Positions 12,353-27,573 of a stretch of 64,000 nucleotides of DNA are shown here, in pieces; position 1 is the first letter of the stretch, and every line of letters begins with the position of its first letter. The notes under the pieces are model-generated. The model ran no database searches. It was given only the letters and a program-made list of their open reading frames with translations, and had not been told where the DNA came from. This DNA comes from Adineta vaga (lineage: Eukaryota > Rotifera), in assembly GCA_021613535.1 (NCBI GenBank), contig CP075496.1, forward strand, positions 12,958,001 through 13,022,000, given 5' to 3'. Position numbers and translations under genes: made by a program.

Positions 12353-13747
12353 ATATTTCATAATGATGATTCGCATCTTGTTTTCTATTTGTTCTATCTA
12401 TAAAAATGATGCTAAAAGCACAATGAAAAGAATCTTTCAGTGCTAAATTATTCAACCGTAATCACTTTTCTATTTATGAAGATTAATTATAGGATGAAAA
12501 AAGTAGATATTTGGCGGATGTTATTCTGCCTAAAAGACATGTGTGTTTCTAGAAACTGAACTAGTGTTGACCATGACATTCTGGGAACTAATTATAATAA
12601 TAGATGTGATGAGTTCAAGTTCCTCGTTGAATATTAATCAGATTTGTTTGTTTAGAATATGAGATTTCATGATGAGAAATAATATGAAAAGAAACTTTTC
12701 CTTTTTTTCGCAAACTGATAATTATATCTGAAAAGAGAGATGTTTTTGTGTTTGTAAGACATTGACTTAGATAAAAGCTCTAGTTCTTTATTAACATAAT
12801 CATCAATATTGATAATATATAGAGAGAAATCTTTGAATCTAATTGATAGAATACATAGGAGTTTTTTCATTTTCTTTCATTCATAGTCTTTACTTCGTGT
12901 AATTGATTTGCAAACGGAATATATGTGAGTTGTTTAAACGTAGATTGGAGCGTTTGGTTTTAGCAATGCTGGCACTACAGTTCAGGAGATTTTCAGTAAA
13001 ATTCTGTTTTTCTTTCAAAGCCTTAATATTGTAGAAATCAGATATACACGTCACTGCACGCTGATTTAATGGATGAACGGAAGGAATAGGTCACATCAGC
13101 CGAGAAAAAATGTTCATTTTAATGTTATACTACGAGAGAATTATAATAACATTGATAAAAATAATCTATATATGAGACATGACTTTTTAAGATGTCTATC
13201 ACTAAATAGCAAGAACAGATGTTATTATTCAGTTCTTAGAATTCTCAAAAGAAAAAATCATGAATTTAATTCTGTTTAACATATCGTACTCATTGAATTA
13301 CATGTAACATTTCATCAATATTTTATTCTACAAATTATTCTTTACATAAGGATATCGAAATGATGCATAAATTCACGAATGAATACTGATTAAAATAAAT
13401 ACATGACTTCATTTTCATTATCACTTTAATTATAGATATGAAAATGTGAATATTTGTATAATTATAAGATGTTTTGTGTAATTCATGCATTCTAATCTTA
13501 ACCGATATACACCTGTGAAAGGTTATTGCTGTCGATATGTCATAATTTCTAGTGGAATGAGTACTTTTCATAAGTATTTGATTGTCAGTTTGGGAAAGAT
13601 TAGTTTTGATAAATGAATATTGGACGTCGTTTTGAAGTATATTACCTCAAAGTACATTTCAAATGACCTTCAGTTATGTAAAATTGATATTTATTATTTC
13701 ATAATATTAAACTATAATCTTAAAGGTTTTTCTTGAGCTAATTTTGA
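12353..13747. other. Intergenic, no supported gene
   Basis: AT-rich with scattered short frames on both strands. None has splice-linked continuation or recognisable domains. Confidence 0.5.
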
Positions 13748-14900
13748 TTATTTAATCCAAATGAAAGTTATGCCCTTAGAACTAGATGGCACCCGAGTTT
13801 GATACTCGTTTGCGAAATGCGGTGCGAAAGTACGAGTTGTAATAGCCAATGAATAACTAAAAGCAGATGTTAAGAAGAAAAGAATGTTCAATAAGTTGTC
13901 TATGAAATTTGTGTTGATAAAGTAAAATTGCAGTTGATTTGATTTGCTGGAATTTTGGACAAATAAGACGAATTTGATGAAAGATGTGAGCGGGAGAACT
14001 ATTCTATAATTGTATTTATTTTCTGAATTTAAACTAGATTGTATGTGAGGAACAAAGCAGAAAATTGTGGATAATAATTTCAAAAAAAATTTTAATAATG
14101 ATATTTAGCTTTAGTTTTATTTGAGTTATATACTTGCACATCAGGTAAAAACATATTCATGAATATAGAAGACCTAAAATGTAATTCATGAATAAAGAAA
14201 TAGAAAGATTTTCGATTCATTTAATCACTATTAGTAGTCATATCAATATCCAAAACTACGCAACCTCTACAAGTCATAGCAACTTCGATATATAGAGGAA
14301 TAATTTGATTCTCTAGTTTGCTGTAAAATATATGTTCGATAAGAGTAGCGCTTAAGTTTTATTTCAACATTCGTTTTAATTATCTCGAAAAAATCTATAG
14401 TCAAATTCGTTATTTTTAGGGAATTTTTGTATTCGAATATAGAAGATCATAATGAAATTTGGAAAACTGATGGTTTTACTGCAGTCTAGACACTTTAGTC
14501 TTCACATGAGATCACTTGTTTCTGATTTATCGTTCTTGAGATCATTGCGAGCGAAAAATGACAAAAAGATGTGTACGGGCGATAGAAAGGCACTTACTAA
14601 ATCGTATTCAGGATTCTCTGGCATGAAGAATACCCTGCGAATCATGAATTCCCATCAAACAAGAAAAATATACTCTGTGAAAAATTGCGACACTATTCCG
14701 ACAATATAATGCTTTATTGTCTTTCTCTAGAAGGAAAACGGCCAATTTACATAGGAATCCATTTTCTCGATCCATAGGATTCATTAAATTTTCAACAGAA
14801 GGTAGTACACGAGTAATCAAAGCACGAAACATGATTGAATTCATTACTATAAGAACTCTATCAAGAACTATCAATTTCTTTCTAACGAACACTATTGCTT
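13748..14900 (-). pseudogene. Degenerate GPCR-like relic
   Basis: Two same-strand fragments look like parts of a rhodopsin-type receptor. The first (14892-14608) contains ENGFLCKLAVFLL, like the end of loop 1 and start of TM3, where a conserved Cys is expected. The second (14083-13748) contains NFIDNLLNILFFLTSAFSY followed by a basic tail, like TM7 and helix 8 of rotifer orphan receptors. Their spacing is roughly what TM3 to TM7 would need, but the DNA between has stops and no continuous frame. It may be a decayed gene or a chance resemblance. Confidence 0.33.
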
Positions 14901-16140
14901 GATCGGTTAATGAATTTGATGATTCATATGACTCACTATCTCTAGACCTCAGAAATAGTATAAATATCCATGAAGTATTTCGAACATCCGAATTTTATTG
15001 TGAACAAACGAAACATGATTCTGAAAACTGGACAAAAACTGCACCTTATTCGAGTCTTAAAATGTCTAATAACGTTTCAATGAGCATGATACGATCTACC
15101 GTTCTTGAGATCATCGCGACACAATATATGGACGTTAAATGCGTACAAAACGAACCACTAAAGAGTGCTTTCGCACCGCATTAAAAATGCAGAAATTATA
15201 TTTGTTTTTAATTGAAAGATAATAAAAACAATGAGGAATAGTGTATAGTTAATATTCTATGAGAGTACGTTTTGTAAATCATACTTTGTAAATTAAATGC
15301 TTTGAAAGTTGAATCAACACAAGCCATCATGATACTTCAAGTATATTCATTTTCTGAGTTTCACACAGTTCTTTGTTTTAGAGTTATCTCTCGGTTTTAC
15401 TCGAATGTCGTCAACTAATCAAGAGCATCATAGTTGTATGGCAAAGCAAAACCTTTATGAGAAATGAAAGGATCTATTCTCCAAATTTCCGAGTTCGCTT
15501 CTTTCGATTTGAGAAATTGACGGAGCGTTTCAAATCGTATTATGATAAAATGTCGACCGATAAAATTTTCTCATCTACATACTTCTACTAATGAATGAAA
15601 TAATTCAACAATAAATTTGTTTTCTGGCTGCTAATTTTGCTAGTTTTTTAAGTAAAAAACAAAGTGAAATTAAATCTATGATACGTAATGTGCATATATG
15701 AAAGTAGGAGCAGCTAGAACGGTTAAAAATAGCATTCTTCATGAACACACACATGATTTTCATACTTGTCTGGTATATATCATTTTGTTCAACGTGAATA
15801 TGAATCTCGATTAAACCTATCAAATCTACATTGCTAATTTGATACAGATCGTTCCAGCAACTTTATAAAGGTATCAAGGTATTAAAAAAGATGATCATCT
15901 ACAATTTGACTGTTGTCGATCGCATGATTTGATCATATATTTTCAACTATAAAAAAAACCGAAAGAAAAAAAGAAAGAAAAACAGTAAAATAGAGAACAG
16001 ACGACAACAAGAAGAAAGACCAATTCTGGTTTTTTTATGTTTGCTTTAATAAACAAGAGGTCTCTCGATTATATAGAGTAAGACGAACAATTTTTGCAGA
16101 GACGAAAAAGAGACAAAAGAAAAGTAGAAGACGAAGAAGA
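14901..16140. other. Intergenic, downstream of PSMD2
   Basis: No gene seen. It contains a second copy of a 15-nt word present in the relic (CTTTCGCACCGCATT near 15168, inverted at about 13819) and a 20-nt near-repeat of a piece at 14533 (near 15099), hinting at old local rearrangement. A purine-rich tract at 15960-16140 lies just past the PSMD2 stop. Confidence 0.4.
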
Positions 16141-19700
<3,560 letters not shown>

Positions 19701-19714
19701 GATTTATAATCTAT

Positions 19715-19735
19715 CTAGAAAACAAACAAAAAAAC
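19715..19735 (-). promoter_or_regulatory. Acceptor-like site upstream of PSMD2 start
   Basis: On the minus strand a T-rich tract ends in CTAG at 19715, 15 nt before the ATG. RPS8 ends only 223 nt further upstream on the same strand, so this could be a trans-splice acceptor inside a two-gene transcript or the end of a 5'-UTR intron. Confidence 0.45.
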
Positions 19736-19923
19736 ATAAAATCGATTTTCTTTTATGTTGTTTTCTTTATTCAAAACGTTCTTCTTTTCTATAGATAGAT
19801 ATTTGCATTTCTTTGTTTTCTCCTTTCGAACAAGAAAATGATGGTAATATAAGATACAAAAAAAAAAGAAACAATTGTTGATTTTGTTTGAAACATTTGT
19901 TTCCTTGATTTTGTTGGATGTTT

Positions 19924-20612
19924 TTATTTCGATTTCTTTTGTTTGATTTTTTTCATATAGAAATCAAGTTCTTTGCCTTCGAGGACATAACCATCACATC
20001 GGCCACATTGTCCTGGTCGAGAAGCAACACAAGCTAGAACACGTCCAGCTTGAAATTGTTCTTCAAGTCCTTGTTCAACTTTAGCACGACGTTGTTTAAT
20101 GGCAATTTTTTTTTGTGATTTAGCTGAACGTTTACGATTGAGAACAGCTTCTTCAGCTTCAGCTAATTTTACACCTTTCTTACGACCGAGTGGTAAGCCA
20201 TAATGTGATTCATACCATTGTCGAAATGGCACAGCATCAATTTGTACGATTGTTGATTTTGTTAAAGTTTTCGTACGTACTAATTCCTAAAATAATGAAT
20301 TCAATTTTTTTTTTGAAAAGGAAACATGGATGAATATAAATAACATACATTATTCGATGGATGATACATAACATCGATGACACGAGTTTTTTTGGCAACA
20401 CCTTCCGAACCCCATGAGAAATTTCCAATATCCAAACGAAGTGCACGATATTTTTTGTTACCACCACGTGTTCGAACAGTGTGAATACGTTTTGCACCTA
20501 ATTTGGTGAGAGCCGCTGGTCGACCTAATTCAAATTTTCGTTTTTTATGAGGTTGGGGACGTTTACCACCGGTCTTTCGTCGTTTATGCCAATGGTCACG
20601 GCTAATACCCAT
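19924..20612 (-). CDS. RPS8: 40S ribosomal protein S8 (eS8)
   Basis: Two exons (20612-20349 and 20286-19924) give 208 aa, the same length as vertebrate eS8. It starts [18 protein letters not shown] and contains the conserved [56 protein letters not shown] and the C-terminal [19 protein letters not shown] block. It is a structural protein of the small ribosomal subunit. An acceptor-like TTTTAG at 20644 lies 31 nt before the ATG. PSMD2 follows 223 nt downstream. Confidence 0.98.
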
Positions 20613-21028
20613 TGTTTTCTCTTAAAGGTATTATATAACTGATCTAAAAGATAAAACAAAGATCATATTGAGAAAAATTCATTTGTAAGAAAAAACACAA
20701 CAAGTATGTTTGTCGTTTATTGTATACAATTTAGAATCCATTTTTCTCGTTAGTTTACCAGTCCAAATCGCCTCATTGAAATGCATTGAAGGAGGATAGT
20801 TGAATGAAAAAGTTTTTTGTTTCAATCAACAAATTTTATTCTTAAAGAAAAAAATTCATCTTTCAATAAAAAATATACATTTAATTAAGGTAGTTTTCTA
20901 TTCAAACAACTTTTTAGTACGACCTCTAACGAGGTGAATTTATATTCTGGATTTAAAATTAACCAATAGGATATGTTGAAATATAGTATGGAATAACAAG
21001 ACGAAATAGATGATTTTTTATCAAATCA
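20613..21028. other. Divergent promoter region RPS8 / SLC17-like
   Basis: 416 bp between two head-to-head genes. It holds AT-rich sequence and the RPS8 acceptor-like site. No coding frame. Confidence 0.5.
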
Positions 21029-22737
21029 ATGTCGTTCGGGAAATCTCGTACAGTTACTCTTTGTTCTCTAGCAAATTTTATCAATGCTGCTGATCGAGCA
21101 ATTATGCCAAGTAAGTTTATTTTGTTCAGTCGACAGAATTAGTATTTGAATTTTCGTCTAGTCGCAATTATTCCAATGGCAAAGGAATTCCATTGGAATT
21201 TGCGATTACAAGGCTATATTCTATCATCATTTCCTATCGGTTACTTAACAAGTCAAATCTTTGCTCATATGTTTGTACGACGTTTTGGTACGAAAACTGT
21301 CCTTGCTTTTGCAGTATTTACATGGTCATTAGTTACGTTCGCGACACCATTTTTGGCACCTCTACCTTTTGTTTTGATTTGTTCAAGGATTGCCCTAGGG
21401 TTTGGAGAAGGGTTAGGTAAATGACAAAATCGAAAGTTTGAATTAGAAAATACTTTTTTTCTTTAGCATTACCAACCATATTTCATATATTCAGTAATTA
21501 TGTACCGATGGAAGAACGATCAAGATCGTTTAGTTATCTAATTGCATTAGGATCAGTTGGACAAACATTTGCAGCTGTGGTATGTCCACATATAGCATGG
21601 CGTGTTGTTTTCTTTATCTTTGGTTTAATGGGATTCTTTTGGACATTTATGTGGATTGTAACTTATAGAGATTTCAATATATCTATGGCAAATACGGGAG
21701 ATGAAGAAGCTTTTATTCATCCATCATCTAAAGTATTTAATTTCATTGGGAAAAAAATTGAAGTTAAGTTAACTTTTTTCTTCGAATGATTTTAGGTAGG
21801 AAATAAAAATTATCGATGGATTGAATTTATTTCACATTGGCCACTATGGGCGATTTATATTGCACATTTCGCTATGAATTGGTCATCCTATATAGTTATG
21901 GTATGGTTACCATCGTATCTAACGACAACATTTGATGCAGATCCAGCGAATTTATCATTTACAGCATTTCCGTATGTTATGAATTGCTTGTCAGGTGTTG
22001 GTAAGTCATTATTCAAAACATATGTCTCGAAATGAGAACAGTCCAAGATTCTATTTTTTCTTTGACTGTCAACCAATATAATGTAAAAATTAGTTCAGCA
22101 TAATCTTAGTTTTCTTTGAGAACTAGAAAATAATGTATGAAGTATATAGTTGCGTTACAGTTCGAGAGGTAATGTGTGAAATTTTTTTGTATCTAAATTG
22201 ATATTGATCTGTTTTTATTTTTCATAGAAAAAAAAAAACATATTGTTAATTTTATTTTTATTTTAGTCGCAGGTCATTTCGCTGATTCACTCATTCAAAA
22301 TCGATGGACAGTCTTATCTGTTCGTCGATTAATGACAGCCATTGGTTTACTTGGTCCTGGTCTTTTCATGCTCTTCTTCATATCAGTAGACAATCTTCTA
22401 CTTGCTGTTGTGTAATATTCATTCCGTTCAATTTCTTTTCTCAATCTAACATCCTTCTCACTTTAGTTTCATATCAATCAGTATGGGTTTAAGTGCATGT
22501 AATTCTGCTGGACATTTATCTAATCATGCTGATATAGCACCGAATCATGCGGGAATTACATTTGCTATATCAAATACTCTTGCAACGATACCTGGTATTT
22601 TAGCGGGACCTGTAACAGCTGAATTAGTTCAAGCTAGTCATGGTCGTTGGTTTCCAGTATTTATTCTTGCAAGTGGTGTTAATTTTGTTGGTGCGATTAT
22701 CTATCAAAGTCAAAGTGCGTCAACACAAATCTTGTGA
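21029..22737 (+). CDS. SLC17-type MFS anion transporter
   Basis: Six exons (21029-21110, 21162-21416, 21467-21732, 21796-22000, 22267-22411, 22467-22737) give a 407-aa MFS protein with no phase errors. The N terminus reads NAADRAIMP then FHWNLRLQGYILSSFPIGYL, the SLC17 signature in TM1-TM2, followed by GEGLALPT in TM4 and NHAGITFAISNTLATIPGILAG in the C-terminal half. SLC17 proteins carry phosphate, sialic acid, glutamate or nucleotides across vesicular or plasma membranes; the substrate here is not predictable. It is shorter than most animal relatives. The fourth intron (266 nt) is unusually long. I put the third intron at 21733-21795 because the frame read through to 21789 is less like the family. 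Confidence 0.85.
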
Positions 22738-22984
22738 ATAAATTCCATTAGACTGAATTGAATAGACAATGATGGATGTTTTTTTTTCTTATTTGTAAAA
22801 AAAAGGATCTGTTTGTATCATGAATGTAGTTACGAAATCTGATTTAAATGAAAAACAAATAGTTTTTTTTTACGTTTAAGTATGGGATATAAATATTCAT
22901 TATAAAAAAAAAGAGAAATTATCTTATTTGTATTTATAAATGAGAAAGGAGAAAACAAACAAAACATGTACACTTCTTTGATTT

Positions 22985-22998
22985 ATCATTGTTTTTAG
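22985..22998 (+). promoter_or_regulatory. Acceptor-like site 2 nt before DPH5 start
   Basis: A T-rich tract ends in TTTAG at 22998 and the ATG is at 23001. The upstream transporter stops at 22737 on the same strand, so this is a candidate trans-splice acceptor. Confidence 0.45.
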
Positions 22999-23000
22999 AT

Positions 23001-24194
23001 ATGCTTTATTTTATTGGTCTTGGTTTAGCTGATGTTGATGATTTAACTGTAAAAGGTTTACGAATAATTAAGAATTGTAAAGAAGTGTATTTGGAAACCT
23101 ATACAACAATTTTACAAATCGATCAGAAAACATTAGAAGAATTTTTAGGAATTCAAATCATTTCAGCTGATAGAGAGCTTGTGGAACTTTCTGCTGGTAA
23201 GATAGAGCATAAAAACATTCGAGAATTATCTTAAAAAGTCTCTTTTCTTTTTTTAAGATAAAATATTGAAAAATGCAGGAGAATATGATGTAGCATTTCT
23301 TGTTGGTGGCGATCCACTTTCTGCAACAACACATACAGATTTAATATTACGTGCTGTAGAATTGAATATTCCATATAAAATTATTCATAATGCATCAATT
23401 ATGAATGCGATTGGTAGTTGTGGATTACAGGTAAAGTCTTTTATCTTTCGATATTGAATTCAAAACATTATATTTATATTGTGATATGAAAAGTTATATC
23501 ATTTTGGTGAAACAGTTTCCATTGTCTTCTGGACAGATACATGGCGACCGACAAGTTTTTGTGAAAAAATTGTTGCTAATCGCCGACGTGGATTACATAC
23601 TCTGTGTTTATTAGGTAAACAAATTAAATCTCAATGAATGAAATTAATTCTTGATTATGATGAATATTTTAGATATTAAAATTAAAGAACAAGATGAAGC
23701 GAGTTATATGAAGTATGTTACTTATTTTATTGAATATATATATATATATATATATGAATGTTGTATGAGGATATATTTAGAAAGACAAAAACATATTTAC
23801 CACCTCGATTTATGACAACATCACAAGCAGCGTCGCAAATTCTTGAATCAGCTAAAGAATTAAAAGTTGAAGATCGTACGTAATTATTTCTTCTTTTTAC
23901 AAACAACACTAAATTTCATTCTAGTGTATGATTTATCAGATTGTTTTAAATTCTTTAGTTATCAATGACAATACATTATGTATCGGTGCAGCACGTATTG
24001 GTTGGTCTGATGAAAAATTTGTTACAACAACGTTACGTCGAATGGCTGATGAAGTTGATTTAGGACGTCCATTACATTCTCTTGTTATTGTTGGACAATT
24101 ACATCCACTTGAAATTGATTATCTCAAAATTCATACAATTGAATCATCCTTTGATCAGTTAGCTGTTGAGAATAATCAAAGTTTGAATCGTTAA
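23001..24194 (+). CDS. DPH5: Diphthine methyl ester synthase
   Basis: Six exons (23001-23196, 23258-23430, 23494-23614, 23673-23712, 23781-23875, 23959-24194) give 286 aa, the normal size. The SAM-dependent methyltransferase fold is clear: [20 protein letters not shown] at the start, [36 protein letters not shown], and [16 protein letters not shown]. It methylates the modified His of translation elongation factor 2 during diphthamide synthesis. The last intron contains a second good acceptor at about 23924; only the acceptor at 23958 keeps the frame, giving [20 protein letters not shown]. Confidence 0.96.
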
Positions 24195-24595
24195 AAGAAA
24201 AGTACTTATGTAAGCTGTTTTTTTGTTGTTGTTGTTGTTGTTGTTATTGTTTCTTTTTGCGTAGTCATCGAAAAGAACAGTGAACTGTTTTAATATAGAA
24301 CATGAAAATTATCGACTAGAATATACTTATGTCGATTTCGTATTGAAAAACACAACTATTTCTATAATTCTCTAACAAAATATCACACCGATCGCTTCAT
24401 TTAACTATAAAAGAAGACAAACGATGAATGCTATGTACTATTCACTTGTCTTACATTACAAGATATCTGATATCGTTCTTTTTTTCTTACTACATAACCT
24501 TTACTTTTATTTTATTTTATAAGAATGATTCATCGTTCTTCTAGATTTTCTTTCTTTGATTTTTAACAAACACTTTTTTAACTATTCGAATCTTC
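24195..24595. other. Intergenic DPH5 to glutaredoxin
   Basis: Begins with a (GTT)n run of about 25 nt near 24224-24249, in the probable DPH5 3' UTR. Otherwise AT-rich with a pyrimidine-rich run and TCTAG at about 24545 upstream of the next gene. Confidence 0.5.
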
Positions 24596-25006
24596 ATGGC
24601 AGCTACAAGTTCTGATGAAAGATCTGCAACGGAAAGTATCAATGATAAAATTAAGCAATTAATCAAAGATCATAAAGTCATTGTCTTTTCGAAAACTTAT
24701 TGTAAGTGATTCTTTTGTTCTTAGAAATTAAAAAATCATTTTCTTTCTCTTCAAGGTCCGTATTGTACGAAAGCAAAGAAAGTTCTTGGTAAATATAAAT
24801 TGAATGATTATAAAGTTATTGAACTTGATAATATGGATGATGGTGATGAATATCAAGAAATTCTCGGACAAATGACTGATGCCGATACGGTTCCACGTGT
24901 ATTTATTGCAGGAGAATGTATTGGCGGCGGTGATGATACGGAAAAATTAGACAAACAAGGTGAACTTGAAAAGAAATTGAAACAAGCTGATGCATTGGAG
25001 AAGTAA
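24596..25006 (+). CDS. Dithiol glutaredoxin (CPYC type)
   Basis: Exons 24596-24701 and 24756-25006 join inside the active-site Cys codon (T / GT) to give 118 aa. The redox motif CPYC is at residues 36-39, TVPRVFI (cis-Pro loop) at about 80-86 and the glutathione-binding GGGDD at 92-96. It reduces disulphides and protein-glutathione mixed disulphides in the cytosol. The C-terminal tail is Lys/Glu-rich. It sits in a run of four + strand genes. Confidence 0.95.
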
Positions 25007-25187
25007 AAAGAAGATATTTTTACTGAAACATTTTTTTTCCCTTCAAATTTAATCAAAAGAATGAATTCTTTTCTAATCCGTTTTTGAAAATTTTATGAAT
25101 AAATATTCTGAGAATGATCTGAATATCCGAAAAATACTTGAAATACATATTTTCCATGGAAATTTTAGAGAAGTTTTGTGTCCCAAA

Positions 25188-25965
25188 ATGACAGAAGCAA
25201 GTACTGAACATGAAAAAGAATTTGAAAAACTTTTCAAGATTATTCATAATGTTAAATTTGCAATGTTAACAACAGTTAATGAAGATGGAACACTTCATAG
25301 CCGGTAATTTTCTTTTTATTTACTTGTATTTTCACTAATCTTCATTTTTAGACCCATGGTTAATAAACAAGCAGATTCATTCCATGGTGAACTCTGGTTT
25401 TTTACACAACGAAGTGGTAAGATTTGTCTATCGGAATGATCTTAATGAATTCATTCATTTACTTTTTCATTGTAGCACATAAGGTGACCGAATTAAAGAA
25501 AGGTTCAGAAGAAGTGAACGTGTCATTCTCCGATCCTGAACATCAATCCTGTATGTAATAATTTTGAAGAGACTTTTTTCCAATTAGAATTCCAAACTTT
25601 TTCAAGATGTTTCTATCAGTGGTCGTGCGGATTTAGTTGATGATAATACGAAGAAACAAGATTTATGGAATGATTCATTAAAAACATGGTAAATTGAATG
25701 ATAAAGAAATCAATTCAACTCTTTTAATCTTCTAGGGTTCCAAAAGGTCTTGATGATCCTGATTTAACATTACTTCGGTAAATAACTTTCTGTATAAAAC
25801 TTCAATTTACTTTGTTGATTTTTCAGCATTCATATAGTTGAAGCAGAATATTGGGATGCATCTGCATCGATTATGAAAAAGTTATATGGATTAGCAAAAG
25901 CATCGATTTTAGGTGATCATTCAACATTAGCTGGTGAAAATAAGAAACTTACATTAAGTTCATAA
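25188..25965 (+). CDS. FMN-binding split-barrel (pyridoxamine-phosphate-oxidase-like) stress protein
   Basis: Six exons (25188-25303, 25352-25416, 25476-25550, 25607-25688, 25736-25777, 25827-25965) give 172 aa with all phases consistent. NVKFAMLTTVNEDGTLHSRPM, GELWFFTQRSAHKVTELK, VNVSFSDPEHQSYVSISGRA and the later VEAEYWDA match the general stress protein 26 / PNPOx-like family, which binds FMN or related cofactors. Enzyme activity is not predictable. Such proteins are common in bacteria and fungi, so horizontal origin is possible. I chose ATG 25188 because the earlier in-frame ATG lacks family similarity and an acceptor-like TTTTAG ends at 25168. Confidence 0.87.
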
Positions 25966-26709
25966 ACATGCATTTCATTTGCTCAATTTATTCCATTAAT
26001 CAAGCAATAAAATTCTATTTCGTACTTTCATTTTAACTCAGCAATTTTTTATTGATTTTAAAATAAAACTTATATTCTAAATACTTATCATAAACTATTG
26101 ACGTCTAAATGTATTACAGAAATATTATTTCTTCAGTAGTTATCACTTGTCGTTTAAGTATGACTTACTGAGAGAAGTATTTCAAGCGATTTTTTGCTAG
26201 AAGACATACTCAAGAAGCTACTAATTACTGTTTGAGATCGTAGATATAACGTCGAATATAGAATAGTTGTTTGGAGAAAGATATTTCTAGATTGTTATTT
26301 TTTTTGTACCAAAGATTGATCGATTGAGAAGATATCTTCGTTAGGTGAAGAAAAAGAGATGTGTATGTATTCTTGTTTGGTAGAATATGAAAGAGTTCTG
26401 TTTATTGATCATTTAATTAAGCAAGTTCCGTAATTGATACGAAAACATCGATATTAAACGATTCAATTGAGTTTCTTCGAGAATGCGATTAGGATAACTT
26501 GTTAATGAGATGAATGATTGTTGATCATTAGAGAACAACAAAATAATTTTGTTTTTCGATGAGTTTATCGAGAAATAAAAGCACGTCCTACGCACATCGA
26601 TCTCTTTTTTTCTTCTCATCTCATTTTGTTGAGTTATTTTTATAAGTGGAAAGTAATCGTTCAGACAACATTTATTCTCTCATTTATTTCGAATAAACTC
26701 AACTTCATC
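25966..26709. other. Intergenic upstream of the neuropeptide gene
   Basis: AT-rich without coding signals. The frame that runs into the neuropeptide gene from 26626 is open but its N terminus is not signal-like, so 26710 is preferred as start. Confidence 0.5.
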
Positions 26710-27218
26710 ATGCTATCTAATACTATTGTCCGATTAGCTATGGCCATGTGTCTAGCTTTCCTACTTTTCACAACTGTTCTTTCTGCATCCAGTGTAAGTT
26801 TTTTATTTGAATCATTACCTTTCATATTCATTTCAATTTGTTTAGACATCGGACATAAAAACTGAGTAAGATGATATGTCATTTCAGTGAGATCTTTTGA
26901 GTAGTTGCTGTTTTTTCTCTCTCTCTTGTAGAACCAATGTTCAAGAAACGCAATCGACAATGAACGAATCAGATGAAGATTTAAGTAAACTTTGCCAATA
27001 TTTCTGTTCGAATAATCATTTCTTTACTAAAAGGTAATGAATACCCACTCTTTTTTTGAAACTAGAAAAGATTTTTTTGTTATTCTAGAGCTTATTTAAA
27101 AGGTTTTGTTCATGGTCGATCTGTTGATGAAGAAGCTGATAGTAGTGATGATCTTTTGGATAAACGTTTTGTTCATGGTAAACGTTTCGTTCATGGCAAA
27201 CGTTTTGTTCATGGTTAA
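26710..27218 (+). CDS. Neuropeptide precursor with FVHG repeats
   Basis: Four exons (26710-26793, 26846-26865, 26932-27033, 27089-27218) give a 111-aa secreted precursor. A signal peptide occupies about residues 1-26 (LAFLLFTTVLSA). An acidic spacer follows, then a two-Cys segment (LCQYFCSNN), a KR site at 68-69, AYLKGFVHGR at 70-79, an acidic linker, and three tandem KR-FVHG units ending exactly at the stop. KR and GKR/GR sites are classical prohormone convertase plus amidation signals, so predicted products are FVH-amide and AYLKGFVH-amide. I know no family with this repeat. Exon joins are supported by phase through all three introns. Confidence 0.8.
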
Positions 27219-27573
27219 ACATCACTAAATCATCTAAAACATTTTCATTTTACTCATGCGTCTATTGTTATTATCAATCAGCTCGAAAACTAATAAAAAC
27301 AAAATGAATGATCTCGAAATTTGATGTTTACTAGTGACATCTGATGGAATTTGTTAAACGAGCGAGAGAAAGAATGAGAGAGTTGCACGTTTCCTCTGAC
27401 AACAATCAGAATAATGAAGTCGGAAGAGAAAAGGAGCGACCAAAATGAAAATATGAAGGCCTTCAATTTGATGATTTAACAGAGCATCGACGCGAAAAAA
27501 AAAAGAAGAAAAGTAACGAATTGTATTTCTTTTGTCATTGCAAAGAGAATCAAAAGATACTTCCTTGTAAATC
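27219..27573. other. Intergenic neuropeptide to CEP164
   Basis: Short AT-rich gap holding the likely neuropeptide 3' UTR and the CEP164 promoter. No gene seen. Confidence 0.5.

Noticed and set aside
20237-20497. 86-codon minus frame overlapping RPS8
   Set aside because: Out-of-frame shadow of RPS8 exon 1 and its intron.
21733-21795. Reading through this interval in the SLC17-like gene
   Set aside because: A 63-nt GT...AG intron keeps the frame and family-like sequence; the alternative 33-nt intron would be shorter than any other here.
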